Source: Agathobacter ruminis (GTDB taxonomy: Bacteria; Bacillota; Clostridia; Lachnospirales; Lachnospiraceae). Taken from it: a stretch of DNA of 45,285 nt. The stretch is taken from NCBI RefSeq assembly GCF_002735305.1, contig NZ_PDYG01000011.1, positions 1-45,285 of the forward strand, in the 5' to 3' direction. The notes beneath the pieces are model-generated. The model saw only the letters and a list, made by a program, of their open reading frames with translations. It ran no database searches and had not been told where the DNA came from. The stretch's first letter is position 1; every line of letters begins with the position of its first letter. Of this stretch, positions 9,421 through 17,764 are shown piece after piece. The translations under genes were made by a program, and so were the position numbers.

Positions 9421-10500
9421 TTACGTCATGCTTTTCCTTCTCTTATCACGCCGTACGCGATTGATATGTCGCTCGAAATCTCCATTGGTAATCAGGCTGG
9501 CAATCACGAGCTGTTCAAAGGTCGGAACCGTGCAGGAATAAAACCCCAGACGCTGTTCATATCGTTCGACCAGATGCTTCGGCAAAACCATATAACCCAT
9601 TCGAAGAGACGGCGAAATCGTCTTGGAAAAGGTGTTGATATAAATCACATTATCATCTTTTGAAAGAGCAAACAACGTCTCTTCCGGTTTGTTCGAAACC
9701 GAAAATTCAGATTCGTAATCGTCCTCCACCAGATAATGTCCCGGTCTCTTTGCCCAGCGGATATATTCAAATCGTTTGGATGCAGAAGCCTTAATACCGG
9801 TCGGATAACTGCGATAAGGAGAGACATGCATCACGGTCGCATCGGTTTTTGCCAGTGCTTCGCTTTGAATGCCATCCGCACCGAGTGGCAACATGTCACA
9901 GGTCACCCCTGCTGTCCGATATATTTTTTCAATCTTTTCATATGATGGTGACTCCAATGCATAGATAGCCTCATTGCCCAATATTCCGACAATCATACTA
10001 TATAAATATTCTGCACCGGATCCGATAATAATCTGATTGAGATCCACATGGATGTCACGATTGCGCGCCAGATAGACTCGAATTGCTTCGCGCAATTCCT
10101 CTCTCCCGCAATTTGGGGATGCATCCAAAATATCCTCCTGATAGTCACTCATGACACGTCGCATGGTGCGCGCCAAAACAGAATACGGGAAAGTCAGTTC
10201 CTGGCCGGTTGCAATCCGGCTGTGTAACTGTACCTGTCCGGTCTGCACAAATCCGTCTTCGCTTTTAAAAATCACATAATATCCGCTTCGCTCTACACTC
10301 TCGACATATCCCTCTTCACAAAGCAGTTCATATGCATTCTTTACCGTAATCACACTCAATCCGGTTTCCGCAGCAAGCATTCGTTTGGAGGGTAGCTTGC
10401 TCCCGTATGGATAAATGTTGTCCACAATATCTTTTTTTAATAATGCATATAATGCAATATAGGCAGATTTATACTTCTTTCTGTCAATCAGATATCCCAT
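9421..10500 (-). CDS. MocR/GabR-type GntR regulator with aminotransferase-like domain, short at the C-terminus
   Basis: The first 75 residues form a GntR winged helix (GSKLPSKRMLAAETGLS, TVKNAYELL). The remainder is a fold-type-I aminotransferase domain with the PLP lysine in NTFSKTISPS. MocR proteins bind PLP and control transcription of amino-acid or vitamin-B6 genes. Family members are usually about 450-480 residues, whereas this one has 359 and stops in the helix after FERHINRVRR, so roughly 90-110 residues of the small C-terminal domain are missing. It could be a short subfamily or a decayed gene. AAAGGG precedes the start, 12 nt after the GGDEF stop. Its link to c-di-GMP genes is only positional. 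Confidence 0.83.
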   Translation of the reverse strand: MGYLIDRKKYKSAYIALYALLKKDIVDNIYPYGSKLPSKRMLAAETGLSVITVKNAYELLCEEGYVESVERSGYYVIFKSEDGFVQTGQVQLHSRIATGQELTFPYSVLARTMRRVMSDYQEDILDASPNCGREELREAIRVYLARNRDIHVDLNQIIIGSGAEYLYSMIVGILGNEAIYALESPSYEKIEKIYRTAGVTCDMLPLGADGIQSEALAKTDATVMHVSPYRSYPTGIKASASKRFEYIRWAKRPGHYLVEDDYESEFSVSNKPEETLFALSKDDNVIYINTFSKTISPSLRMGYMVLPKHLVERYEQRLGFYSCTVPTFEQLVIASLITNGDFERHINRVRRDKRRKSMT

Positions 10501-10512
10501 CTTATATTCCCT

Positions 10513-11652
10513 TTATCTGCGTCTGTTTCGTCCTGTTTCTCTGTAATAATCTTCCTTATCTTCATACATCATCTGCTCCGAGGCTTTGATCAGTTCCCCG
10601 ATTTGCTTCTTTTGACCATGTGCATATCCCACTGCTGCAATCCGTTCATTCTGCCTCAGCAGCTGTCTGAATCCATCCATTAATTCTGACAGTTTTTTGT
10701 CTGATATATTTTCAATCACACAGATAAACTCATCGCCACTGATTCGGCATGGAATTCCGGTCGGGATTCCTTTTCTGATGAGTTCTGCAACACGTCTGAT
10801 CAATCTGTCACCGGCTTCATGTCCCTGCGTATCATTGGTTTCTTTCAGGGAATTGATATCGATGAAAGCAATTCCGATTTCCTTGTGCTCGTCTACCGAA
10901 TCCATATATTCCTGAAATCCGCGCCGGTTGCGAAGTTCTGTCAAATAATCCCGGCAGGAAATCTCATTATAGAGTCTGGCATCAGCAGCCGCCTCAGCCA
11001 CCAGTCTTGACTGGATAATGACATAAATCACATTCATTGATAATGCCGATACCATGTATCCGTATCGTATGTTTTTATCCATTGTCAAGATAATTGAGCC
11101 GAGTACCGGAACCAATACTATTAAAACCACAAAAATTTTGTTTTGAATACGAAAATTTCTAAATTCGAAGATATAAAGAAATATCATGGCAATAAAGCAA
11201 ATCCCCGGGATGACTCCCATATAGGAATAGCAGGAACCGGCTTCAAAATAGCCATTTTGGATATGAAACAGCTTTCCTGACAACGTCAACACCGTAAGAA
11301 TACATATATCGAGCAAACACAAAGCAGACACTGCATACGCAAACCGCTTTGTAAATGTCTTACTGCTTTCAGATATCAAATCATACAAATAGAATGAATA
11401 GGTAATGACAATGCAGTCTGTCAGAATGGATGCAAGATAATTAGAGCCACAGAGGAGCAGATTCCATTCACTCCTGCCCTCTAAGACGCATGTCACAATC
11501 TCAACCATTAAACCGGCGAAGGTCATCCACATGCAGTAACGGAAACGCCTGGTTGGTTTCAACGCTTTTTTTGGCACCTGATATAAACCTATCGCAATGA
11601 CAACAATAAAAAGAGCCGCTATCAGATTTGCAGCAACCAAAATTCTGTTCAT
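10513..11652 (-). CDS. Membrane GGDEF diguanylate cyclase
   Basis: 379 residues from the chosen start. Seven hydrophobic segments in the first 200 residues precede a GGDEF domain: DYLTELRNRRGF, FIDINSLKETNDTQGHEAGD, and the active-site loop RISGDEF. The loop is SGDEF rather than GGDEF, a variant known from active cyclases. No RxxD inhibitory site is evident five residues before it. The domain should join two GTP molecules into c-di-GMP at the inner face of the membrane. An upstream in-frame ATG at 11700 was rejected: the ATG at 11652 has AGGAGA five bases before it, and the longer version would begin inside the promoter. It is first in a run that continues to 629. Confidence 0.9.
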   Translation of the reverse strand: MNRILVAANLIAALFIVVIAIGLYQVPKKALKPTRRFRYCMWMTFAGLMVEIVTCVLEGRSEWNLLLCGSNYLASILTDCIVITYSFYLYDLISESSKTFTKRFAYAVSALCLLDICILTVLTLSGKLFHIQNGYFEAGSCYSYMGVIPGICFIAMIFLYIFEFRNFRIQNKIFVVLIVLVPVLGSIILTMDKNIRYGYMVSALSMNVIYVIIQSRLVAEAAADARLYNEISCRDYLTELRNRRGFQEYMDSVDEHKEIGIAFIDINSLKETNDTQGHEAGDRLIRRVAELIRKGIPTGIPCRISGDEFICVIENISDKKLSELMDGFRQLLRQNERIAAVGYAHGQKKQIGELIKASEQMMYEDKEDYYRETGRNRRR

Positions 11653-11699
11653 AAAATCTCCTGTTCCTATTCCTATTTCACGTTCTCTCTCGTAAGTCA

Positions 11700-11728
11700 A
11701 TTATAACTGAATTTGCCGGTCTTCTCAA
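11700..11728 (-). promoter_or_regulatory. Sigma-A-type promoter of the c-di-GMP gene run
   Basis: On the minus strand TTGAGA (11728-11723) and TATAAT (11705-11700) are exactly 17 nt apart. The -35 box begins right after the T-run of the terminator of the ABC exporter operon. Transcription should start near 11693, giving a 40-nt leader before the GGDEF start at 11652. No other convincing promoter was seen before 629. Confidence 0.75.
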
Positions 11729-11730
11729 CG

Positions 11731-11759
11731 AAAAAAGAAGCCGCATGCTCTGCAGCTTC
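11731..11759 (-). terminator. Rho-independent terminator of the ABC exporter operon
   Basis: Arms 11737-11745 and 11751-11759 pair over nine positions (one G-U on the RNA), with a five-base loop. Six T residues follow on the minus strand (11736-11731). It lies 24 nt after the stop of the downstream exporter gene. Confidence 0.85.
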
Positions 11760-11782
11760 TTTCCCGTTATCTCTATTCTGTT

Positions 11783-13528
11783 CTAGGCAATATTCCATTG
11801 TGCATTGTCACTCTGCAATTCGGTCATATGCCGGAAAATGCCGTTTTCTTTGGCCAATAATTCTGAAGGAGTGCCTTCCTCCGCGACCTTGCCATCCGCA
11901 AGTACCACGATTTTGTCAGCCGCTTCCACGGTTCGCATGCGATGTGCGATAACCAGAACCGTCTTGCCTTTTAACAGACGTGAAAGTGCAGACTGCACTT
12001 TGGTCTCATTCTCGACATCAAGCGAAGCCGTCGCTTCATCGAGCAATACAATCGGTGCATCTTTTAACAATGCTCTGGCAATTGAAATGCGCTGTCTCTC
12101 TCCTCCGGAAAGTTTCGCACCATTCTCTCCAATCGAAGTCATATAACCGTTTGGCAGTTTTTCGACAAATTCATCACAATTTGCCGCACGCGCTGCTGCA
12201 ATGACTTCTTCATCTGTTGCACCATGTTTGCCCAAACGGATATTTTCCATGATGGTATCGTCAAACAATACCACATTCTGAAATACCATCGAGTAATCGC
12301 TGAGCAACACTTCCGGATCCACCGAATTGATATCCACTCCGCCGACTTTAATGCTGCCCTCATTGATATCCCAAAGTCTGGCAGCCAGTCTGGCACAGGT
12401 ACTCTTGCCGGAGCCGGAAGGACCAACCAGCGCAGTGATTTCTCCTTCTTTTGCGGTAAAGCTGACCTGCTTCAAAACCTGATTGTTGTCATAAGAAAAT
12501 CCCACATTTTCAAATACAATATCATGTCCGTCTGTATCAAAAGACTTTTTGCCTTCTGCAATCTTCATCTCATGAATTTCATTCAGTCTCGATGCAGACA
12601 CCTGAGACACCAGCATCTCCGCAATCAGCGCCAATGCCTGATCAAACGGTGCATACACTCTTGTGATGGCAAGCATGAACATAAACAGTACCATAAAATC
12701 AATCTGTCCGTCCAAAATCAGTTTTGCTCCGGTAAGGATGGTCGTTGCCACACCCAGTCGCATAATCACACTTGCCGCATTCACAAAAATCCCGCAGGAT
12801 AATTCGCCCGCAATCATCTTTTTTTCATGCGCATCGATTTTTGCATTTAATTCATCCAAAAACTTTTCTTCCTGATTGGTTGCTCTGATTTCCCGTATAT
12901 TTTCAATCGTCTCCTGGATTCCATCTGCCACCGTAATGCCGGCCTGCTTGGTAATTTCAGAGTTGCGCTTATTGATTTTGCGGCTTCCAAACAATAGAAT
13001 AAATGCCACCGGTACACCCCAAAGACATGCAATGGCAAGTCTCCAGTCAAATGCAATCATCATAATTGCAACCACAGCTGTTGAGATATAAGAGCCATAC
13101 AGATATCCCAGGCAGTGAGACCAGACATGCTCGAGTCGATTCACATCTCCCATAATGGTCTCCGTCAAATCAGCCATATCGCGCTTGCCAAAGAATCCCA
13201 GCGGAAGTTTTCTCATTCGCTCCGCAAGTGAGATGCGCACATCCTTGACCTCTCCATAAACCAGCCCGTAAGTTGCTCTGTACTGTTGCAAATGTGCAAG
13301 CAATGCCAGTACGACAAAGCCCACTACCATCAACAAAAATACCCATGGTTTCGGAAGCCCTGCCCCGTTGGTCAGGGTATCCATATATTTTTCCATCATC
13401 AGATACAGGATTCCCATGCCACCCATGACAATCAGATTTGCTATCACCGTCCACACCGTGGCCTGTTTTGTATTACGGATTCCCTTCTCTGTCAAAGCAT
13501 ATTTTCTTTGAAATTCTTTTCCAAACAT
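11783..13528 (-). CDS. ABC exporter, fused permease-ATPase (second subunit of a heterodimer)
   Basis: 581 residues: six TM helices in the first 310, then an ATPase domain with Walker A GPSGSGKST, signature LSGGERQRIS, Walker B IVLLDEATASLD and the H-loop IAHRM. The architecture is that of type I (type IV fold) exporters for drugs, peptides, lipids or siderophores. The pair resembles YbtP/YbtQ-like or multidrug exporters, and the substrate cannot be deduced. The ATG follows directly after the TAA of the partner gene, so the two are translationally coupled. The catalytic glutamate is present (LLDEA). Confidence 0.94.
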   Translation of the reverse strand: MFGKEFQRKYALTEKGIRNTKQATVWTVIANLIVMGGMGILYLMMEKYMDTLTNGAGLPKPWVFLLMVVGFVVLALLAHLQQYRATYGLVYGEVKDVRISLAERMRKLPLGFFGKRDMADLTETIMGDVNRLEHVWSHCLGYLYGSYISTAVVAIMMIAFDWRLAIACLWGVPVAFILLFGSRKINKRNSEITKQAGITVADGIQETIENIREIRATNQEEKFLDELNAKIDAHEKKMIAGELSCGIFVNAASVIMRLGVATTILTGAKLILDGQIDFMVLFMFMLAITRVYAPFDQALALIAEMLVSQVSASRLNEIHEMKIAEGKKSFDTDGHDIVFENVGFSYDNNQVLKQVSFTAKEGEITALVGPSGSGKSTCARLAARLWDINEGSIKVGGVDINSVDPEVLLSDYSMVFQNVVLFDDTIMENIRLGKHGATDEEVIAAARAANCDEFVEKLPNGYMTSIGENGAKLSGGERQRISIARALLKDAPIVLLDEATASLDVENETKVQSALSRLLKGKTVLVIAHRMRTVEAADKIVVLADGKVAEEGTPSELLAKENGIFRHMTELQSDNAQWNIA

Positions 13529-15331
13529 TTATACTGCCTCCCCTGTAGAAATGCGCCATTTCACTGCCTGATTATAGTCCGCCCACATGCGTGCATACAT
13601 GCCGTTTTGCTGTTTTAGCTGCGCATGTGTTCCTTCTTCTACCACTTTTCCCTCATCGAGCACAATGATCTTGTCCGCTCCGGTCACCGTTGATAAGCGA
13701 TGTGCAATCATAATTACGGTCCGTCCCTTTGTCAATGTTGCAAAAGCTTTTTGAATCAGAGATTCGTTTTCCGGATCTGCAAATGCTGTCGCCTCATCCA
13801 AAACCACTATCGGCGCATCCTTTAAAATTGCCCGGGCAAGTGCCACTCGCTGCTGTTCTCCTCCGGAAAGGTAAGTTCCTTCCGTGCCGATTACAGTATC
13901 CATTCCCTCTGGCAATTTTGCGAGAATATCATCACATTGTGCGGCAGATAATGCGCGTTGCACTTCCTCCCTGGTCGCATCAGGTCTTGCGATTTTAACA
14001 TTTTCATAGATGCTGGCTTTGAACAGCCGGTTATTTTGAAATACAAATGCGATGCGATTCATCAGCTCATGCGGATTGGTCTGTCTGACATCCACCTGTC
14101 CCACCAGAACGCTTCCGGATGTGACATCCCAGAAACGCGGAATCAGACTTGCCGCAGTCGTCTTTCCTCCACCGGAAGGGCCGACCAGTGCAACTGTCTG
14201 TCCCGGCTCTACTGCAAAGGAAACATGATCGATCGCCGGCACATCCGCCCCGTCGTATGTAAAGGAAACATCCCTGAATTCGATGCTGTTATCCTTTGGC
14301 AGCTTCGGATGATTCGTCTGTTTTAATACCGGTGCATCCATCACCTGTGAGATTCTTCCGAGCGCGGTACTTGCGAGCATCATGCCGCTTGCTGCAAACA
14401 TAATTCTTGCAAGTGCGGTGGATACGATTGCGGAGAAGACTGCATAGAATGCAAAATTGGTAACAAATGCAGCAAAATTGCCTGCAGATAATGCCCCCGG
14501 TGCAATCAGAATTGCTGCCGGCACCAGGAAAATAAATGCGCCGGCGGTAAATGTCAGATTCACAGACTGTGGGACTCTGCAGACGCCGTCTGTATATTCC
14601 TCTGCTTTCGTGCTGTAATCCTCGATGGCATCTTTAAATGCTTTAAATGAATATACAGTTTGCTGGAATACTTTCACAACCGGAATGCCGCGTACATATT
14701 CGGTTCCGGCTTTGCTCATATAATCCTGTGCCACCTGATATTCCTGCATCATCTTTGCATTTTTGCCCCCCATCATTGTGAACATCGCAACAACAGAAAT
14801 CACTGCTGCCAGCAAACAGGCGGTTCCCATTCTCCAATCAAAGACAAACATCATGACAACCATGCCCAAAAACATCGTAACGCTTCCGACGATATCCGCA
14901 AGATTGTGTGCCAGGAGTGTCTCTGTTTCAGATGCAGCTCCATCCAGACGGTTCCTCAATAACCCGGATGCATTCGAATCAAAAAATCCCAGCGGTGTTT
15001 TCATCAAATGTGTCATTCCCTGCTTGCGTATATTCGAAGCAGTCCTAAACGCTGCCAGATGTGTACACATCAATGCCGCAAAATAAAAGAGAATCCCTGC
15101 AAATGCAAACGCAAATGCCATCCATCCGTATCTTCCGATATCTGTCGCCTGTGACCAATTTGGTGCGACAGTAATCAACCCTCTCATAACCAGCCATATG
15201 CACAGATACGGCAACATTCCCAGTACCATGGCGATGGCTGATAAAAACAACCCTATGTAGGTCAATACCCTGTAATTTCCGGCATAATCCAGCAGGATTG
15301 CCAAATCACTTTTTCGTCCCGACTTTTTCAT
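13529..15331 (-). CDS. ABC exporter, fused permease-ATPase (first subunit)
   Basis: 600 residues: six TM helices, then an ATPase with Walker A GPSGGGKTT, signature LSGGEQQRVA, Walker B IVVLDEATAFADPENE and H-loop IAHRL. The TAFADPENE D-loop is common in YbtP-like and related exporters. AAGGAGG lies 6 nt before the ATG. The gene is first in a two-gene operon whose promoter carries three operator copies, which suggests inducible efflux controlled by a TetR-like or similar dimeric repressor. No such repressor gene lies next to it. Confidence 0.94.
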   Translation of the reverse strand: MKKSGRKSDLAILLDYAGNYRVLTYIGLFLSAIAMVLGMLPYLCIWLVMRGLITVAPNWSQATDIGRYGWMAFAFAFAGILFYFAALMCTHLAAFRTASNIRKQGMTHLMKTPLGFFDSNASGLLRNRLDGAASETETLLAHNLADIVGSVTMFLGMVVMMFVFDWRMGTACLLAAVISVVAMFTMMGGKNAKMMQEYQVAQDYMSKAGTEYVRGIPVVKVFQQTVYSFKAFKDAIEDYSTKAEEYTDGVCRVPQSVNLTFTAGAFIFLVPAAILIAPGALSAGNFAAFVTNFAFYAVFSAIVSTALARIMFAASGMMLASTALGRISQVMDAPVLKQTNHPKLPKDNSIEFRDVSFTYDGADVPAIDHVSFAVEPGQTVALVGPSGGGKTTAASLIPRFWDVTSGSVLVGQVDVRQTNPHELMNRIAFVFQNNRLFKASIYENVKIARPDATREEVQRALSAAQCDDILAKLPEGMDTVIGTEGTYLSGGEQQRVALARAILKDAPIVVLDEATAFADPENESLIQKAFATLTKGRTVIMIAHRLSTVTGADKIIVLDEGKVVEEGTHAQLKQQNGMYARMWADYNQAVKWRISTGEAV

Positions 15332-15378
15332 AACTACCTCCTTGACTCATCTATTTTTTATCGGACTCTGTTACGTTG

Positions 15379-15394
15379 GTTAGTTCCAACTAAC
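15379..15394. promoter_or_regulatory. Operator copy 1 upstream of the ABC exporter operon
   Basis: GTTAGTT-CC-AACTAAC is a perfect 7-2-7 palindrome, extended to eight bases by G15378 and C15395. It lies about 48 nt before the exporter start, in the transcribed leader, where a bound repressor could block elongation. Confidence 0.7.
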
Positions 15395-15412
15395 CCATGT
15401 GCATAAAATAAA

Positions 15413-15428
15413 GTTAGTGGGCACTAAC
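15413..15428. promoter_or_regulatory. Operator copy 2 upstream of the ABC exporter operon
   Basis: GTTAGTG-GG-CACTAAC is a perfect 7-2-7 palindrome covering the expected transcription start. It is 34 nt from copy 1 and 29 nt from copy 3, counted start to start. Confidence 0.75.
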
Positions 15429-15435
15429 TGTATTC

Positions 15436-15464
15436 ATTATAGTTAGTGTCCACTAACTTGTCAA
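15436..15464 (-). promoter_or_regulatory. Consensus promoter of the ABC exporter operon with operator copy 3 filling its spacer
   Basis: On the minus strand TTGACA (15464-15459) and TATAAT (15441-15436) both match the sigma-A consensus perfectly, with the ideal spacing of 17 nt. The spacer is itself the palindrome GTTAGTG-TC-CACTAAC (15442-15457). A promoter this strong with an operator between its boxes should be tightly repressed until an inducer is present. Confidence 0.85.
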
Positions 15465-15499
15465 GGACATCCTAGGGCTTGCAGGCAATCCGTATGTCA

Positions 15500-16171
15500 T
15501 TATCTTAAGGTCAACAGATATTTCTTGTGTTCATCCGATACACGGTAGCTTTCGATGGCTTTCTGTATGGTTTTTCGATGAACCCAGTCTTCCAGCCTGT
15601 GTTTTTCGAGATAAGGAATTGTCTTGTCATACTGCTTTGCAAGCGCGGTTGCAAAATACCAGGCAATCATCATTTTCAGATAATAATCTTCACCGTTTTT
15701 TTCGGCAACCAGTTCCGGATATTCCTCGCGGAAATCTTCGTCCAAGAATTCATTCATCAACATACGCATTCCGAATCTGGCAGTATAGACATGTTCTGAC
15801 GCAATCCACTTTTTGATATACGGCAACAGTCTTTCATGATTTTTCTTAAAACATTTCGGTGTCGCCTGATCCGACAGTGGCCAGCAGTCCACATAGGGCA
15901 AAAATGCTTCCACTTTCTGAATGCAGGTGTCAAAATCCCTGATCATCGCCACTATAAAAAAGTGAATCAGATTTTCCTCATAATAAGTATGTGGCAATGT
16001 CTGCAGAAATGCATCACAGTCCTCGCTTGCAAATACTTCTTTTGCGATTTTTCGCAATTCTGGAGTCCTGACTCCGATGATTTTGTCCGCATCAATATTC
16101 GGCACCAGTTTCACCTGAAATGTACGATAGGTTTCATCTCTTGCCGCAACCAGTCTATCGATTACTGTCAT
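15500..16171 (-). CDS. AlkD-like DNA alkylation repair protein
   Basis: 223 residues from the chosen start, made of repeated helical HEAT-like units. Features typical of the COG4912/AlkD family are GVRTPELRKIAKEV near the N-terminus, VDCWPLSDQATPKCF (conserved tryptophan and aspartate) and YTARFGMRMLMNEF. AlkD glycosylases remove positively charged alkylated bases. Members of this clade in Firmicutes are poorly tested, so the enzymatic role is likely but not proven. The start ATG at 16171 was chosen because GGAGA lies 9 nt upstream; longer in-frame ATGs at 16243, 16213 and 16186 have no good ribosome site. The first 17 nt overlap the end of the GGDEF gene, implying co-translation. Confidence 0.83.
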   Translation of the reverse strand: MTVIDRLVAARDETYRTFQVKLVPNIDADKIIGVRTPELRKIAKEVFASEDCDAFLQTLPHTYYEENLIHFFIVAMIRDFDTCIQKVEAFLPYVDCWPLSDQATPKCFKKNHERLLPYIKKWIASEHVYTARFGMRMLMNEFLDEDFREEYPELVAEKNGEDYYLKMMIAWYFATALAKQYDKTIPYLEKHRLEDWVHRKTIQKAIESYRVSDEHKKYLLTLR

Positions 16172-17678
16172 TGTCTGATTCTCCATGTCTGCGATCAATG
16201 CCTTTGCGCTCATAATACTTTGCCTTGGCCTGATACATTTCACTGTCAGCTCTTTTTTCTAACTCATGAATATCTAATTCTTTATGATTCTTAGCGGCAG
16301 CATAGCCGAGAGAAATGGAAAGTTCTTTTGCATATTCTCCCTGCCACTGCGCTGCTGTCGTCATGACCTGATTAATGATTGTATCCACATCATCCGTATG
16401 GAGAATTGCCATAAATTCATCTCCACCGGTTCTATAAACCTTGCCTTTCTTTCCCACAGTAAGTAAAAGGCAGTCTGCAGCCGCTTTAATCAGTTCATCA
16501 CCCGCAACATGTCCCAATGTGTCATTCACCATCTTTAATCCATTGACATCCGCTGAGAGAATTGCAAAATCTTCATCCATTCCCTGCTCGCGATATACTT
16601 TTAAATCCTCATCATAGCTTCGGCGGTTAAACAGTCTGGTCAGCTCATCCGTCATTGCAATTCTGACAAGCCATTCTTCATGCTTTTTCTCATCATCCAC
16701 ATCTCGTGTTGTGAAAACAATTCTTTCCGGAATTCCATTTTCGTCCATTTCCACAGGGATATACTGTGCTCTGAACCATCCGTCCTTCACATCAATAAAA
16801 TCCTTACTGATTAGCCTTTTTTTGCCCAGCCGTTCCCTGACTGTTGTAATATCCGTAAATTGATTAAATTCTTCTATCTGATCCGGCATAACCCGATGAA
16901 ACAGATTTGCTGTCATTGCTGTATGCGTCTGCGTTTGCAGATTCAGTTTCTTCTTAACCGCGTCTCCATCCCGCACAGACATTTCCGTATTATCCTTAAA
17001 GTCAATCAGATTCACTCTGTCATAAATATTCGCGATTGCCCTAAGGACATTAATCTTGTCCTGAATCTCATCATTTTTTGCTCTTTCCAGTTTCACGCTT
17101 GCCTCAGCAGTCCACATCAAAAAATGATAGCGAACGCCCATACCAACCATAGAAATCAAAGTAAGAATCGAATAATTGATGGTATTGATGCCGGCAGCAC
17201 CGTCGATTTGATACAGCAATTCATAGACAAACGCATATACGATTAGGCTCAAAACAATACCAATCCATGGTTTGAGCGTAATAAAACAGACAAGCATAAT
17301 CTCTACAGCATAAAAAGTAAGTATCTGCTCTCCGTTCGCATATCTGCGGTAAGAGCTCCACATAGACCAGATTGACATCACAAGATAATAGCAGATGTTA
17401 AGAATCACAACCTGGACATGATTGATAACCTTATTCTTTAAAATATGTCTGGTGCTTAAGAATACGATAAACGAAGATATAATGCAAAAAAGAACGCTGG
17501 AAAAGCTGCCCCACTCCTCTTTGCCAAAGTTCTTTCTTGTCAGCATAAACAGCGCAAGCGAAAATGTCTCAAAAAATACCACAATCAAAGAGACATATTC
17601 GATATGTCTGGTCCCTGTTTCATCCATCAGTTGTCTGACATCCGGGTCCAGTTTTGGAATAAATGGTCTTTTTAACAT
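16155..17678 (-). CDS. Membrane GGDEF diguanylate cyclase with PAS-like region
   Basis: Five or six TM segments occupy about residues 30-200. A central PAS-like part follows (NLFHRVMPDQIEEF to GWFRAQYIPVEMDENGIPERIVFTTRDVDDEK), then a GGDEF domain with TDELTRLFNRRSYDEDL, ADVNGLKMVNDTLGHVAGDELI and a canonical RTGGDEF loop. No RxxD inhibitory site is visible. It should synthesise c-di-GMP in response to a signal felt by the membrane or PAS part. The start at 17678 is preferred, because AAAGGA lies six bases before it, over an ATG at 17705 with no ribosome site. Confidence 0.9.
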   Translation of the reverse strand: MLKRPFIPKLDPDVRQLMDETGTRHIEYVSLIVVFFETFSLALFMLTRKNFGKEEWGSFSSVLFCIISSFIVFLSTRHILKNKVINHVQVVILNICYYLVMSIWSMWSSYRRYANGEQILTFYAVEIMLVCFITLKPWIGIVLSLIVYAFVYELLYQIDGAAGINTINYSILTLISMVGMGVRYHFLMWTAEASVKLERAKNDEIQDKINVLRAIANIYDRVNLIDFKDNTEMSVRDGDAVKKKLNLQTQTHTAMTANLFHRVMPDQIEEFNQFTDITTVRERLGKKRLISKDFIDVKDGWFRAQYIPVEMDENGIPERIVFTTRDVDDEKKHEEWLVRIAMTDELTRLFNRRSYDEDLKVYREQGMDEDFAILSADVNGLKMVNDTLGHVAGDELIKAAADCLLLTVGKKGKVYRTGGDEFMAILHTDDVDTIINQVMTTAAQWQGEYAKELSISLGYAAAKNHKELDIHELEKRADSEMYQAKAKYYERKGIDRRHGESDNDSNR

Positions 17679-17718
17679 ATTTTTTCCTTTGTCCTTATCA
17701 TTCATATTGATATCATAT

Positions 17719-17724
17719 ATTATA
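17719..17724 (-). promoter_or_regulatory. Extended -10 element before the GGDEF gene
   Basis: TGGTATAAT on the minus strand is an extended -10 (TGn before TATAAT). No good -35 is visible at the proper distance; only a T-run is present there. Confidence 0.45.
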
Positions 17725-17764
17725 CCATTAATATATTGGAAAAAACATGCTTGTTACTTATCAC

